Below, piece after piece: positions 45,395-51,696 of a stretch of DNA of 64,000 nucleotides (its first letter is position 1; every line of letters starts with the position of its first letter). The stretch covers positions 1 through 64,000 of the forward strand of contig NZ_ACFE01000002.1 of assembly GCF_000174015.1 (NCBI RefSeq), read 5' to 3'. A model generated the notes under the pieces. The model did no database searches. It had not been told where the DNA came from and saw nothing but the letters and a program-made list of their open reading frames with translations. Both the position numbers and the translations under genes were made by a program. Source of the DNA: Lancefieldella rimae ATCC 49626. Lineage in GTDB: Bacteria; Actinomycetota; Coriobacteriia; Coriobacteriales; Atopobiaceae.

Positions 45395-46036
45395 ATGGCG
45401 TCCAACCATAAAAGTCAAGAGCAGCAAATTATCTATCGTCCATTTGTCCCCACAGATTTTGACCAAATTTGCAGCCTCATTGCCCGCGTCTGGTATGCAG
45501 ATGGGTCACATGAAGAATCATTTCTATCGGGTCATATTGATGCCTCTTACTTTCTTTCCGTTTCCAAATTCCTCTATGTAGCCGAGAAGAACGGTGCTGT
45601 TGTGGGTCTGATTTTTGCAGGCGATGGTACAGCATATCCAGAAAATAAGCCCTGGCGCATCATTGAGGTGTCTGCTCAAGATGTTGCAGATACAGAAATC
45701 AAATCAGACTACTTTCAGCTGGGCGCTCAATATATTCAGACCGAAGCTGAGCTTATTGACGCATTCAGAAACTCTGACGATCCGCGCTCAACATGGGAAG
45801 TTACCCTCCTTTGTATTGATCCGCATGAACAAGGTAAAGGTATTGGAGGACGCCTTTTTTCGCTCGCCATTGATTACTTCAGAACACAGCATGCAAGTGG
45901 CTTCTTCCTTGCCACTGACGACAGCTGTGATGTTGATTTTTACGACTACAAGGGCTTGGAACAAATCTCATCCGCCGATGTTTTTCCTGATCAAGACAAC
46001 TCCGTTTCTGCATATATCTATGCCATGGAGCTCTAA
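45395..46036 (+). CDS. GNAT-family acetyltransferase
   Basis: This 213-residue protein has the GNAT core: IIYRPFVPTDFDQICSLIARVW at the N-terminus, then LLCIDPHEQGKGIGGRLFSLAIDYF, the acetyl-CoA-binding Q/R-x-x-G-x-G/A loop, followed by an aromatic strand. The start is MASNHK because AAGGAGG precedes it by 4 nt; a longer frame has no site. The acceptor is unknown. gluQ follows 5 bp downstream. Confidence 0.88.
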   Translation: MASNHKSQEQQIIYRPFVPTDFDQICSLIARVWYADGSHEESFLSGHIDASYFLSVSKFLYVAEKNGAVVGLIFAGDGTAYPENKPWRIIEVSAQDVADTEIKSDYFQLGAQYIQTEAELIDAFRNSDDPRSTWEVTLLCIDPHEQGKGIGGRLFSLAIDYFRTQHASGFFLATDDSCDVDFYDYKGLEQISSADVFPDQDNSVSAYIYAMEL

Positions 46037-46041
46037 CAGCC

Positions 46042-47007
46042 ATGAGTTCTGTTATAGGAAGATTTGCGCCGTCTCCTTCTGGTCGCATGCATCTCGGCAA
46101 TGTTTTTTCGGCACTTATCGCATGGTCGGCGGCAAAGTCAGAAGGAGGAAAAATCGTTCTTCGTATTGAAGATCTTGATCCTCGTGCTCAAAATCCACAT
46201 ACAGCCTCTCTTCTCATGGAAGATCTTCAGTGGCTTGGACTCACTTGGGATGCGGGCCCCTTTTTCCAAAGCGACCGCAAAGAGTTGTACCTTGATGCGC
46301 TTACAAAACTGAAGTCAAAAGACCTTCTCTACCCATGCTTTTGTTCACGAGCCGACCTCCATGCGGCAACTGCACCACACGCTTCTGATCAAATGCACCC
46401 GTATCCGGGAACTTGTCGCAACCTTTCAGAAGAAGAGCGAGAAAAACGTCTCCTTCATAAAGCAGCCGCGACACGTCTTAAAGTTCCACCTTCAGACAAT
46501 CCCGCATCTTTTATTACCTTCACCGACTTGGTATATGGAGCCTATCGAGAAAATCTTGCCTGTACGTGCGGTGATTTTCTTGTTCAGCGCAGCGACAACG
46601 TAATTGCGTATCAACTGGCAGTTACCGTGGATGACGCAGACATGGGAGTCACGCAGGTGATCAGAGGATGCGACCTCCTTTCTTCGACTGCACGTCAAAT
46701 CTATTTGCAACACCTCCTTGGCTACGAGACACCAACGTATGCCCATGTACCTCTCCTTGTTGACGGCAGTGGCAGACGACTTTCAAAAAGAGACAAAGAT
46801 CTTGACCTAGGCTCTTTTAAGGCTCATGGAATCTCCGCGGAACAACTCATCGGATTTCTCGCCTCACTGGTAGGCCTTGCTGAGCCACAAGAAGAGCTTT
46901 CAACATCAGAAGTTGCACGACGTTTCTCATGGAACGCTCTCAGAAATCATCGAGAAAACGTGAACATCAGAAATATTTTCCCCCTTGACCCTTTTAGTGA
47001 GTTGTAA
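46042..47007 (+). CDS. gluQ: Glutamyl-queuosine tRNA(Asp) synthetase
   Basis: GluQRS attaches Glu to the queuosine base of tRNA(Asp). This 321-residue protein resembles the catalytic core of glutamyl-tRNA synthetase without an anticodon-binding domain. It has GRFAPSPSGRMHLGN (HIGH region), RIEDLDPRA, the zinc site CFCSRADL with a later Cys in YPGTC, and a KMSKS-like RRLSKRDKDLDLGSF. It presupposes queuosine in tRNA, consistent with the QueT transporter in the same window. It is co-directional with the GNAT gene, 5 bp after it, with a weak ribosome site. Confidence 0.93.
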   Translation: MSSVIGRFAPSPSGRMHLGNVFSALIAWSAAKSEGGKIVLRIEDLDPRAQNPHTASLLMEDLQWLGLTWDAGPFFQSDRKELYLDALTKLKSKDLLYPCFCSRADLHAATAPHASDQMHPYPGTCRNLSEEEREKRLLHKAAATRLKVPPSDNPASFITFTDLVYGAYRENLACTCGDFLVQRSDNVIAYQLAVTVDDADMGVTQVIRGCDLLSSTARQIYLQHLLGYETPTYAHVPLLVDGSGRRLSKRDKDLDLGSFKAHGISAEQLIGFLASLVGLAEPQEELSTSEVARRFSWNALRNHRENVNIRNIFPLDPFSEL

Positions 47008-47047
47008 CAATCGCAAGTTCGGGGTATCATTCTCAAGCACTTACTTT

Positions 47048-47138
47048 GGAGAGCTGACCGAGAGGCCGAAGGTGCTCGCCTGCTAAGCGAGTATGGGCCC
47101 AAAGCCCATCTGGGGTTCGAATCCCCAGCTCTCCGCCA
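47048..47138 (+). tRNA. tRNA-Ser(GCU), CCA encoded
   Basis: The acceptor stem pairs GGAGAGC with GCTCTCC, with discriminator G and encoded CCA (47136-47138). The anticodon loop CTGCTAA gives GCU, and the long variable arm TGGGC-CCAAA-GCCCA is typical of class II serine tRNAs. GGTTCGAATCC is the T arm. The tRNA is intact and borders the phage-like region, making its 3' half a likely attachment core. Confidence 0.97.
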
Positions 47139-47151
47139 TTTTAATTGTTTT

Positions 47152-47196
47152 ACTCACCTTGTCTACCTGCAATTATATAGATAAAACAAGGTGAGT
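47152..47196. terminator. Stem-loop after tRNA-Ser
   Basis: ACTCACCTTGT (47152-47162) and ACAAGGTGAGT (47186-47196) form a perfect 11-bp stem with a 23-nt loop, followed on the plus strand by TTTTAT. It fits termination of the tRNA transcript. Confidence 0.75.
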
Positions 47197-47253
47197 TTTT
47201 ATATTAACTTTACAATTTCTACGTAATGCCTGAACAGCGCTTTTTATTTTGTA

Positions 47254-47282
47254 GGGTCAGAAGCAGGGTCATAAAGGGGTCA
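47254..47282 (+). repeat. Three GGGTCA direct repeats near the tRNA
   Basis: GGGTCA occurs at 47254-47259, 47266-47271 and 47277-47282, with spacings of 12 and 11 bp. They lie about 120 bp from the tRNA in a non-coding stretch. Arm-type integrase or excisionase sites are a possible reading. Confidence 0.45.
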
Positions 47283-47345
47283 GAGACATACCAAGAGGAG
47301 CAGGATATCTAAGGCACGTTATCACCGACTTTAAGCAGGCAAAGT

Positions 47346-47374
47346 AATTGTGTTCAAATTGTGTAGGAATTGTG
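47346..47374 (+). repeat. Three AATTGTG direct repeats phased at 11 bp
   Basis: AATTGTG occurs at 47346-47352, 47357-47363 and 47368-47374, exactly 11 bp apart, so the copies face the same side of the helix. The last copy ends 17 bp before the -35 box of the promoter at 47392. This fits a multi-site activator or phage protein binding array. Confidence 0.6.
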
Positions 47375-47391
47375 AAGATAGGTATTTTACC

Positions 47392-47420
47392 TTGCATTAG
47401 TCCTACTATAGGGCTATAGT
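47392..47420 (+). promoter_or_regulatory. Promoter with palindrome over the -10 box
   Basis: TTGCAT (47392-47397), a 17-bp spacer and TATAGT (47415-47420) make a good sigma-70-type promoter. TACTATAG and CTATAGTA (47404-47411 and 47414-47421) form an almost perfect palindrome around the -10 box, a likely operator. The 82-codon gene starts about 60 bp downstream. Confidence 0.65.
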
Positions 47421-47477
47421 AATAGTCAACAAGAGGGAGCCAAAGGGGCAACCTCGAAAAGCCGAAAGGGGCTAGAG

Positions 47478-47726
47478 ATGAAAAAGTACAACACAAACGA
47501 AAACGGCACGACTTGGATTATCGAAGAGGTACGTTTTGACGAGTTCGAGGATGGGGTTTACGAGAACCCAACTTTTAAGGAACTCGCAAGTTTCCCAACT
47601 TATGAAAAAGCTTACAAGAACTGGATGAATTACTGCAGCGGAGCAAATGACTACTATGGGGCATGCGATAATCAAAACTACTCAGCAGCGTACTTCTTCA
47701 GAATTAAAGAAAGAAATGAGCTTTAG
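47478..47726 (+). CDS. Small acidic hypothetical protein
   Basis: This 82-residue protein is rich in Tyr, Asn and Glu (WIIEEVRFDEFEDGVYENPTF, NYCSGANDYYGACDNQNYSAAYFF), with no membrane helix and no known motif. GGGGCTAGAG precedes ATG. A promoter with an operator-like palindrome lies 60 bp upstream. It is probably a prophage-borne accessory gene expressed opposite to the late genes. Confidence 0.65.
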   Translation: MKKYNTNENGTTWIIEEVRFDEFEDGVYENPTFKELASFPTYEKAYKNWMNYCSGANDYYGACDNQNYSAAYFFRIKERNEL

Positions 47727-47731
47727 AATCA

Positions 47732-47757
47732 ATGCGCCCTCGGAAACGGGGGCGCAT
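47732..47757 (+). repeat. Hairpin between the two small plus-strand genes
   Basis: ATGCGCCC (47732-47739) and GGGCGCAT (47750-47757) pair perfectly with a 10-nt loop, directly after the first gene and before the ribosome site of the second. There is no U-run, so a processing or attenuating hairpin is likelier than a terminator. Confidence 0.5.
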
Positions 47758-47774
47758 CCATTAAAGGAGAAGAC

Positions 47775-48224
47775 ATGGAGAGAAGCAAAGCCGAGTTCCG
47801 CGCGCTGTCAGAGCTTGTCGGAATCAACCAGCAAGACATCGCGCGCATTATGGGAGTTGAAGACCGCAGCGTTCGCCGTTGGATATCGCCATCTTATCCA
47901 ACCTACCACGCACCGCAGGATGCCTGGGATATACTCGAGGATGCTTTGCGCCTACAACAGTCAGGCGTAGAGAGTGCAGTTGAGATTGTCGAGGAATGGC
48001 ACGAGCGAGCCGGCAAAGAGCCACGAGAAGTGACGTTGATTTACTGGCAGAGCGAAGATGACTACCGCGAACACCATTCTCCGGCAGATGGTGGCTCATG
48101 GCGGCAGGCAAACGCCAATTCACGCGCGACATACGCAGCACTTACCGCTCTTGGCTACCAGGTGCGATTTGTACCGTCATCAGACAAGGGCAAGTACTCC
48201 ATAGAGCCAGAGATAGACGCTTAG
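47775..48224 (+). CDS. Helix-turn-helix protein, YdiL-like N-terminus
   Basis: In this 149-residue protein the first 60 residues form a helix-turn-helix (FRALSELVGINQQDIARIMGVEDRSVRRWISP), in which the second helix is the recognition helix. The C-terminal half is unrecognised (EVTLIYWQSEDDYREHHSPADGGSWRQANANSRATYAALTALGYQVRF). AAAGGAGA precedes ATG. Its location between the tRNA and the late operon suggests a phage- or island-encoded regulator. The similarity to YdiL-type HTH proteins is from memory. Confidence 0.75.
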   Translation: MERSKAEFRALSELVGINQQDIARIMGVEDRSVRRWISPSYPTYHAPQDAWDILEDALRLQQSGVESAVEIVEEWHERAGKEPREVTLIYWQSEDDYREHHSPADGGSWRQANANSRATYAALTALGYQVRFVPSSDKGKYSIEPEIDA

Positions 48225-48245
48225 AACGGCTTACAACAAGCCGTT
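48225..48245 (+). terminator. Weak stem-loop right after the HTH gene
   Basis: AACGGCTT (48225-48232) and AAGCCGTT (48238-48245) pair with a 5-nt loop, immediately after the stop codon. There is no T-run, so it probably works together with the stronger terminator 50 bp on. Confidence 0.45.
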
Positions 48246-48295
48246 TACCTGCTCGTTTGTAATGGTAAATTTATTCACAAAGTCAAGAACTTTTT

Positions 48296-48327
48296 AAGGG
48301 TGTGTTTAGTAGACACACCCTTTTTTT
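48296..48327 (+). terminator. Rho-independent terminator
   Basis: AAGGGTGTGT (48296-48305) and ACACACCCTT (48313-48322) form a 10-bp stem with a 7-nt loop. Its 3' arm runs into a T7 tract (48321-48327). It ends the transcript of the two small plus-strand genes. Confidence 0.88.
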
Positions 48328-48329
48328 GA

Positions 48330-48398
48330 ATTATCTAATTATGTAGATAATATGATGATATCTTTATACTTGTATTTATAGTGATATCGTTATATAAT
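48330..48398 (+). promoter_or_regulatory. Strong promoter with inverted and direct repeats
   Basis: TTGTAT (48370-48375), a 17-bp spacer and the consensus TATAAT (48393-48398) form a promoter. Just upstream, ATTATCTA (48330-48337) and TAGATAAT (48344-48351) form a palindrome. TGATATC occurs at 48356-48362 and again within the spacer at 48382-48388. The layout suggests a repressed promoter for the 23-codon ORF that follows. Confidence 0.65.
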
Positions 48399-48423
48399 AG
48401 TATCAACGAAAGGAGGTGAGATA

Positions 48424-48495
48424 GTGAAGTGGAGAATAAAAATTGAGCTAACGTTCCGAAAGATAGTAGCATATCTAGTAATCCGAAAACGTTAG
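48424..48495 (+). CDS. Putative 23-residue basic amphipathic peptide
   Basis: The GTG start at 48424 has an excellent AAAGGAGG site 7 nt upstream and a consensus promoter. The peptide is MKWRIKIELTFRKIVAYLVI followed by RKR: short, basic at both ends and hydrophobic in the middle, like small membrane-active or type I toxin peptides. Most of the coding region lies in a 13-bp inverted repeat, so its mRNA would fold back on itself. The function is unknown, and expression is inferred from the control signals. Confidence 0.5.
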   Translation: MKWRIKIELTFRKIVAYLVIRKR

Positions 48496-48500
48496 CTCAA
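48443..48500 (+). repeat. 13-bp inverted repeat enclosing the small peptide ORF
   Basis: TTGAGCTAACGTT (48443-48455) and AACGTTAGCTCAA (48488-48500) are perfect arms. The 32-nt interior has an inner AGATA / TATCT stem. The second arm spans the stop codon of the 23-codon ORF. Confidence 0.8.
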
Positions 48501-48508
48501 CAGCAAAG

Positions 48509-48536
48509 GGAAACCCGTTCAAACGGGCGGGTTTCC
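48509..48536 (+). terminator. Stem-loop before the ribbon-helix-helix-like gene
   Basis: GGAAACCCG (48509-48517) and CGGGTTTCC (48528-48536) form a 9-bp stem with a 10-nt loop. Only TGTTCT follows, so it is a weak or partial terminator between the small peptide ORF and the next gene. Confidence 0.5.
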
Positions 48537-48577
48537 TGTTCTCCAAATCATACCACCAATATAGATAGGAGTATAGT

Positions 48578-48748
48578 ATGACAACGGAAGCTCAGCTAAA
48601 GGCTACTGAAAAGTACCGTAAAAAGAGCGTTAAGACATTTCTTTTACGCTTTTTTCCAGATGACTATGATCTGTATGAGTACTTACAAAACAAGCCAAAG
48701 AAAGCGGAGTATCTGCGAGATTTAATTCGCAGAGACATGAACAGTTAA
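48578..48748 (+). CDS. Small ribbon-helix-helix-like protein
   Basis: This is a 56-residue protein. The pattern KKSVKTFLLRFFPDDYDLYEYLQ followed by KPKKAEYLRDLIRRDM (a beta-strand and then two helices ending in LIR-DM) resembles small Arc/CopG-type DNA-binding proteins carried by phages and plasmids. ATAGGAG lies 6 nt before ATG. It follows the 23-codon ORF and its stem-loop, so it may regulate that promoter. The fold assignment is by eye. Confidence 0.65.
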   Translation: MTTEAQLKATEKYRKKSVKTFLLRFFPDDYDLYEYLQNKPKKAEYLRDLIRRDMNS

Positions 48749-48789
48749 CCTAAGCCTTGGTAATTTCCGGAAAAATCGACATGAAAATA

Positions 48790-48820
48790 CCCCCTCCCGC
48801 ACGAAGCGAGAGGGGGTTTA
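48790..48820. terminator. Bidirectional terminator between small genes and the late operon
   Basis: CCCCCTC (48790-48796) and GAGGGGG (48810-48816), with an inner CGC / GCG, form a strong stem preceded by AAAATA and followed by TTTATTT. It can end both the plus-strand small-gene transcript and the minus-strand phage late transcript. Confidence 0.8.
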
Positions 48821-48836
48821 TTTCCGCCGTAGCACA

Positions 48837-48918
48837 CCCCGCCGGAGCGGGGCGCAAGGGGTCGCGCCTAGGAACGTAGCCCCTTGTAGGAGCTAGGGAC
48901 ACGTAGTACACCTAGCTC
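48837..48918. repeat. Row of three further stem-loops at the end of the late operon
   Basis: Three stems lie end to end: CCCCGC / GCGGGG (48837-48842, 48847-48852), CAAGGGG / CCCCTTG (48855-48861, 48880-48886) and GAGCTAGG / CCTAGCTC (48890-48897, 48911-48918). None has a long T-run. They lie 20-100 bp after the endolysin stop and could protect the 3' end of the late mRNA. Confidence 0.6.
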
Positions 48919-48936
48919 GTAGTTACAGTATAGCAC

Positions 48937-49992
48937 TTAAGCTTTAATGCCGGACAAGTAGCCGGATGCGTCGATCGTGACCGTCACATCATCTGTCATC
49001 ATATGGCCGTCGCGGTCAAAGGCGCAGAGCTTACCCGCTCCGACCTCGTACACGCAGTCATACACCATCGCTCCGTCATCGTCGAAGTAGTACCAGATGT
49101 CGCGACCGTCTCCGGTGTCGTGGTACCAGCCGGTTACCATACGGCCTGTAGCGTCGAGGTAGTACATCTTGCCGTCTCGCTCGACCTTACCGGTAAGCAT
49201 ATGGCCATCAGATGCAAGGAGATACCAACTATCCTTGTACTTGATCCATTGGTCGGCTACCAGGGCGCCGGAGTCATCCATATACCACCAGAGCTTCTCG
49301 CCGCCTTGCCAGCTTGCGTGTACCCAGCCGGTCATCATCCAGCCCGAAGCGTTAAAGTAGTACCACTTATCGCCAACCCTGTACCAGCCCACGGCGTACT
49401 CGTCTGCACTCTCGCCGGTCTGATACCACCAAGAACCCTTGCCGTCTGTATGCCAGCCAGCCGTACTTGTAGAGCGTGAGCCGGTCATGACCTCATACCA
49501 GTAACACACACGCTCCATGAAGTGTGCGTTTTGGCTTTCTGCGAGCTCTCCGGGGCATGCCGTGGCCACAATCTGACGGTGTGGCCGGACGTTGCCACCC
49601 CACTCGGGATATCCCAGACCGTACTTGATAAGGAGTGCCGCCGTAAGGTGTGCGCCGCTCTCAAGTGTCGCTTCTGCGACCGTCCACGGGCTTGTAGAGT
49701 TGTTAGCGTGCTCGATGGAGATACTGCGCTGATTTTCGACGTAGCGCCCGACTGCGTAAGCTGTGTCGCTCTCGTAGACGTGCTGAGCAATTACGCCGTC
49801 GCCGTCTACGGAGTAATGAGCGCTTGTAGCGCCACCAGCCGACCACATGGCCGCGAGCCGCTCTGCACTTGCTCCAACTGTCGCCTCATGATGGATTGCG
49901 ATATATGCTACCGAGTGGCCACCGCGTCCTGCGTCGAAAGCTGTAGTGGGTGCCCAAATGTCAGGAGTAATTTCTCCGGTAAAATCTGCCAT
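48937..49992 (-). CDS. Prophage endolysin: N-acetylmuramoyl-L-alanine amidase with cell-wall-binding repeats
   Basis: In this 351-residue protein residues 1-165 are an Amidase_2 domain (zinc His in YIAIHHEAT; later HRQIVATACPGE with the second zinc His and Cys region). A linker leads to about six aromatic cell-wall-binding repeats of the choline-binding type (GWYRVGDKWYYFNASGWMMTGW and similar, each with a Gly-Trp-Tyr core). It would lyse the host at the end of the phage cycle. It is the last late gene, and its ATG overlaps the holin stop (TAATG). Confidence 0.93.
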   Translation of the reverse strand: MADFTGEITPDIWAPTTAFDAGRGGHSVAYIAIHHEATVGASAERLAAMWSAGGATSAHYSVDGDGVIAQHVYESDTAYAVGRYVENQRSISIEHANNSTSPWTVAEATLESGAHLTAALLIKYGLGYPEWGGNVRPHRQIVATACPGELAESQNAHFMERVCYWYEVMTGSRSTSTAGWHTDGKGSWWYQTGESADEYAVGWYRVGDKWYYFNASGWMMTGWVHASWQGGEKLWWYMDDSGALVADQWIKYKDSWYLLASDGHMLTGKVERDGKMYYLDATGRMVTGWYHDTGDGRDIWYYFDDDGAMVYDCVYEVGAGKLCAFDRDGHMMTDDVTVTIDASGYLSGIKA

Positions 49993-50222
49993 TACTCCCC
50001 CTCCACGCTAGCTGCCTTGAGCGGAGACTTACCGGAGTCAACCTCCGGAAGTCCGGCTATAGAGGTAAGCAAGGACACCACAGCCGCCAGAGCCGCCGCA
50101 GATGCCACCGCTGCCCAGTCAACGGCGGTAATGCCGATGGCATTGGTGCCGATAAGGGCAACGGCCGTTTGTGCTGCCGTCTTAATGGCGCGAACCAATG
50201 CTGCTTTAATCCATACGTTCAT
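49992..50222 (-). CDS. Phage holin, r1t type
   Basis: This is a 76-residue protein. The segment from WIKAALVRAIKTAAQTAVALIGTNAIGI to AALAAVVSLLTSIAGLPEV matches the phage r1t holin pattern with two membrane helices. It would form the pores that release or activate the endolysin. The start is MNVWIKAA, with AAAGGAGA upstream; a longer frame lacks a site. It lies between the XhlA-like gene and the endolysin, as is usual for lysis cassettes. Confidence 0.88.
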   Translation of the reverse strand: MNVWIKAALVRAIKTAAQTAVALIGTNAIGITAVDWAAVASAAALAAVVSLLTSIAGLPEVDSGKSPLKAASVEGE

Positions 50223-50245
50223 TTCTTTTTCTCCTTTTCTCGGCC

Positions 50246-50560
50246 TTACTGACCGATCATCTTGGTAATTAAAAAGCCGACTACTGCGGCCACGAGTAGT
50301 GCGATTACCTGCTTTGTGACATCTTTCCAATGCTCGCCGGGAACGCTTGCAAGTGCGTCGACCTTGTCATTAAGCCTATCAATCGCCGCCTGTATTACCT
50401 CAAGCGTCGATTGCATGGCCTCGAGCTTGATATCGAGCGCGGTCGTGCCGATTTGCAAAGACTGTATCTCTACCCCATGCTTTGTCACCCGCCCCTCTAA
50501 CGTCTCTACGCGACGCTCTAGAGCCTTAAATGCTTCCGGAGATACGCTCTCGTCTCCCAT
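50246..50560 (-). CDS. XhlA-like lysis-associated coiled-coil membrane protein
   Basis: This 104-residue protein has a long amphipathic coiled coil (FKALERRVETLEGRVTKHGVEIQSLQ to IDRLNDKVDALASV) and a single C-terminal membrane helix (VIALLVAAVVGFLITKMIG). This is the layout of haemolysin XhlA, which acts with the holin in lysis. The ATG at 50560 is chosen because AGGAGG is 8 nt upstream; earlier in-frame GTG and ATG codons are too close to it. Confidence 0.8.
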   Translation of the reverse strand: MGDESVSPEAFKALERRVETLEGRVTKHGVEIQSLQIGTTALDIKLEAMQSTLEVIQAAIDRLNDKVDALASVPGEHWKDVTKQVIALLVAAVVGFLITKMIGQ

Positions 50561-50578
50561 GGGCATCACCTCCTCGCA

Positions 50579-51682
50579 TTAGAGCCATTTTTCCGGTGTG
50601 TAAGAGATTTCAAAACCAACAGAGGAAGACTCCTTGTTATAGCCGTATACCTGTCCTGTATAGCCGCCATCAGCTGAGGATACCCACAGAGTAGACGTAC
50701 CATCTATCGGTAAGTAGATACCACCGCTTGTCGCTGGTGACTTTGGGAGCCATTCGGAGGGGATAAGACCGGTAAAACGCTCACCATTAAAACCTTTACT
50801 CAAGGCACCGATAATGTGGACTTCCCCCATATATACGCGCCACTTTGCCCAAGTGCTCGCAGTGCCTTCATCAGCTGCTGAGCCATGCAAATATGACCAG
50901 TCGGTTTTTACGGCAATAATATCAAGCGCGGAAAGCGCAGCAGCGGATAGAGCAGGTTTAAGATTTGCAAGCTTTACCGCAAGGTCAGAATTGAGCACAT
51001 ATCTACTAAGGACATCAGCAAGTACCCCACGTGAGGCTGCAATATTTGCATCGTTTTTTGGTAAACCGATATAGACTTTGCCGTCAAGACTACTGTCCGC
51101 ATGAAGTACTACGTCGCCACCTAAGCTTTCAACTACAGCGTCGCCATCTAAGCTTTCAACTACAGCGTCGCCTTTTACGTGCAACATAAAATTATTTTCA
51201 GTTTGCGTGCCTACAGTAGGCTGATTTTGCGTTTCAGGATTAGATCCATGCGTATACGTAGTCGGGACTTCACCCCACTGTACTGCTGTTGTTGTGTCAG
51301 AGCCCAAAACAACCACCTTTTTCCCATCTTGCACTTTCTCGTGAATAATTTTTGCTGTATCTTGCGCCTTGGTTGCTGCACCCTCAGCAACGGTAGCGGC
51401 ATCTTCTGCCGCTTTTTGTGCCGTTTGTGCCTTGGTAGCTGCACCCTCAGCCAACTCATTAGCTTTTTCCGCCAACTCCTTGGAAGTTTTGGCTTCCGCA
51501 GCGGCTGTTTCTGCACGCTCTAGCGTAGCTTTTACCGTATGGGTATCTGCACTGGCATCAGTCCATGACTGCTGCCCTGTAGGTGCGGTGAGTGCTCCTT
51601 CTGCGGCATCGATGGCATACGCAAGGCGATCAGATATAAGCTCCTCACGGCTCTTCTGCCCTACAAGCTTAATTCTTTTCAT
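50579..51682 (-). CDS. Prophage tail fibre protein
   Basis: In this 367-residue protein the N-terminal 130 residues are an Ala/Glu/Lys-rich coiled coil with internal repeats (AEGAATKAQ occurs twice), typical of trimeric fibres. Then comes a 9-residue repeat (GDAVVESLD, GDAVVESLG, GDVVLHADS) and a C-terminal beta-rich head from about 240. It follows the tail-tip gene by 14 bp. Receptor binding is inferred from architecture and position; no family was recognised for the tip domain. Confidence 0.78.
   Translation of the reverse strand: MKRIKLVGQKSREELISDRLAYAIDAAEGALTAPTGQQSWTDASADTHTVKATLERAETAAAEAKTSKELAEKANELAEGAATKAQTAQKAAEDAATVAEGAATKAQDTAKIIHEKVQDGKKVVVLGSDTTTAVQWGEVPTTYTHGSNPETQNQPTVGTQTENNFMLHVKGDAVVESLDGDAVVESLGGDVVLHADSSLDGKVYIGLPKNDANIAASRGVLADVLSRYVLNSDLAVKLANLKPALSAAALSALDIIAVKTDWSYLHGSAADEGTASTWAKWRVYMGEVHIIGALSKGFNGERFTGLIPSEWLPKSPATSGGIYLPIDGTSTLWVSSADGGYTGQVYGYNKESSSVGFEISYTPEKWL
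51121..51172 (-). repeat. 27-bp tandem repeat in the tail fibre gene
   Basis: Two nearly identical 27-bp units begin at 51121 and 51148 and encode consecutive 9-residue blocks GDAVVESL(D/G). A third, diverged block follows in the protein. Such repeats can change copy number by slippage and alter the fibre length. Confidence 0.75.
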
Positions 51683-51696
51683 TTCTGCTCCTAAAA

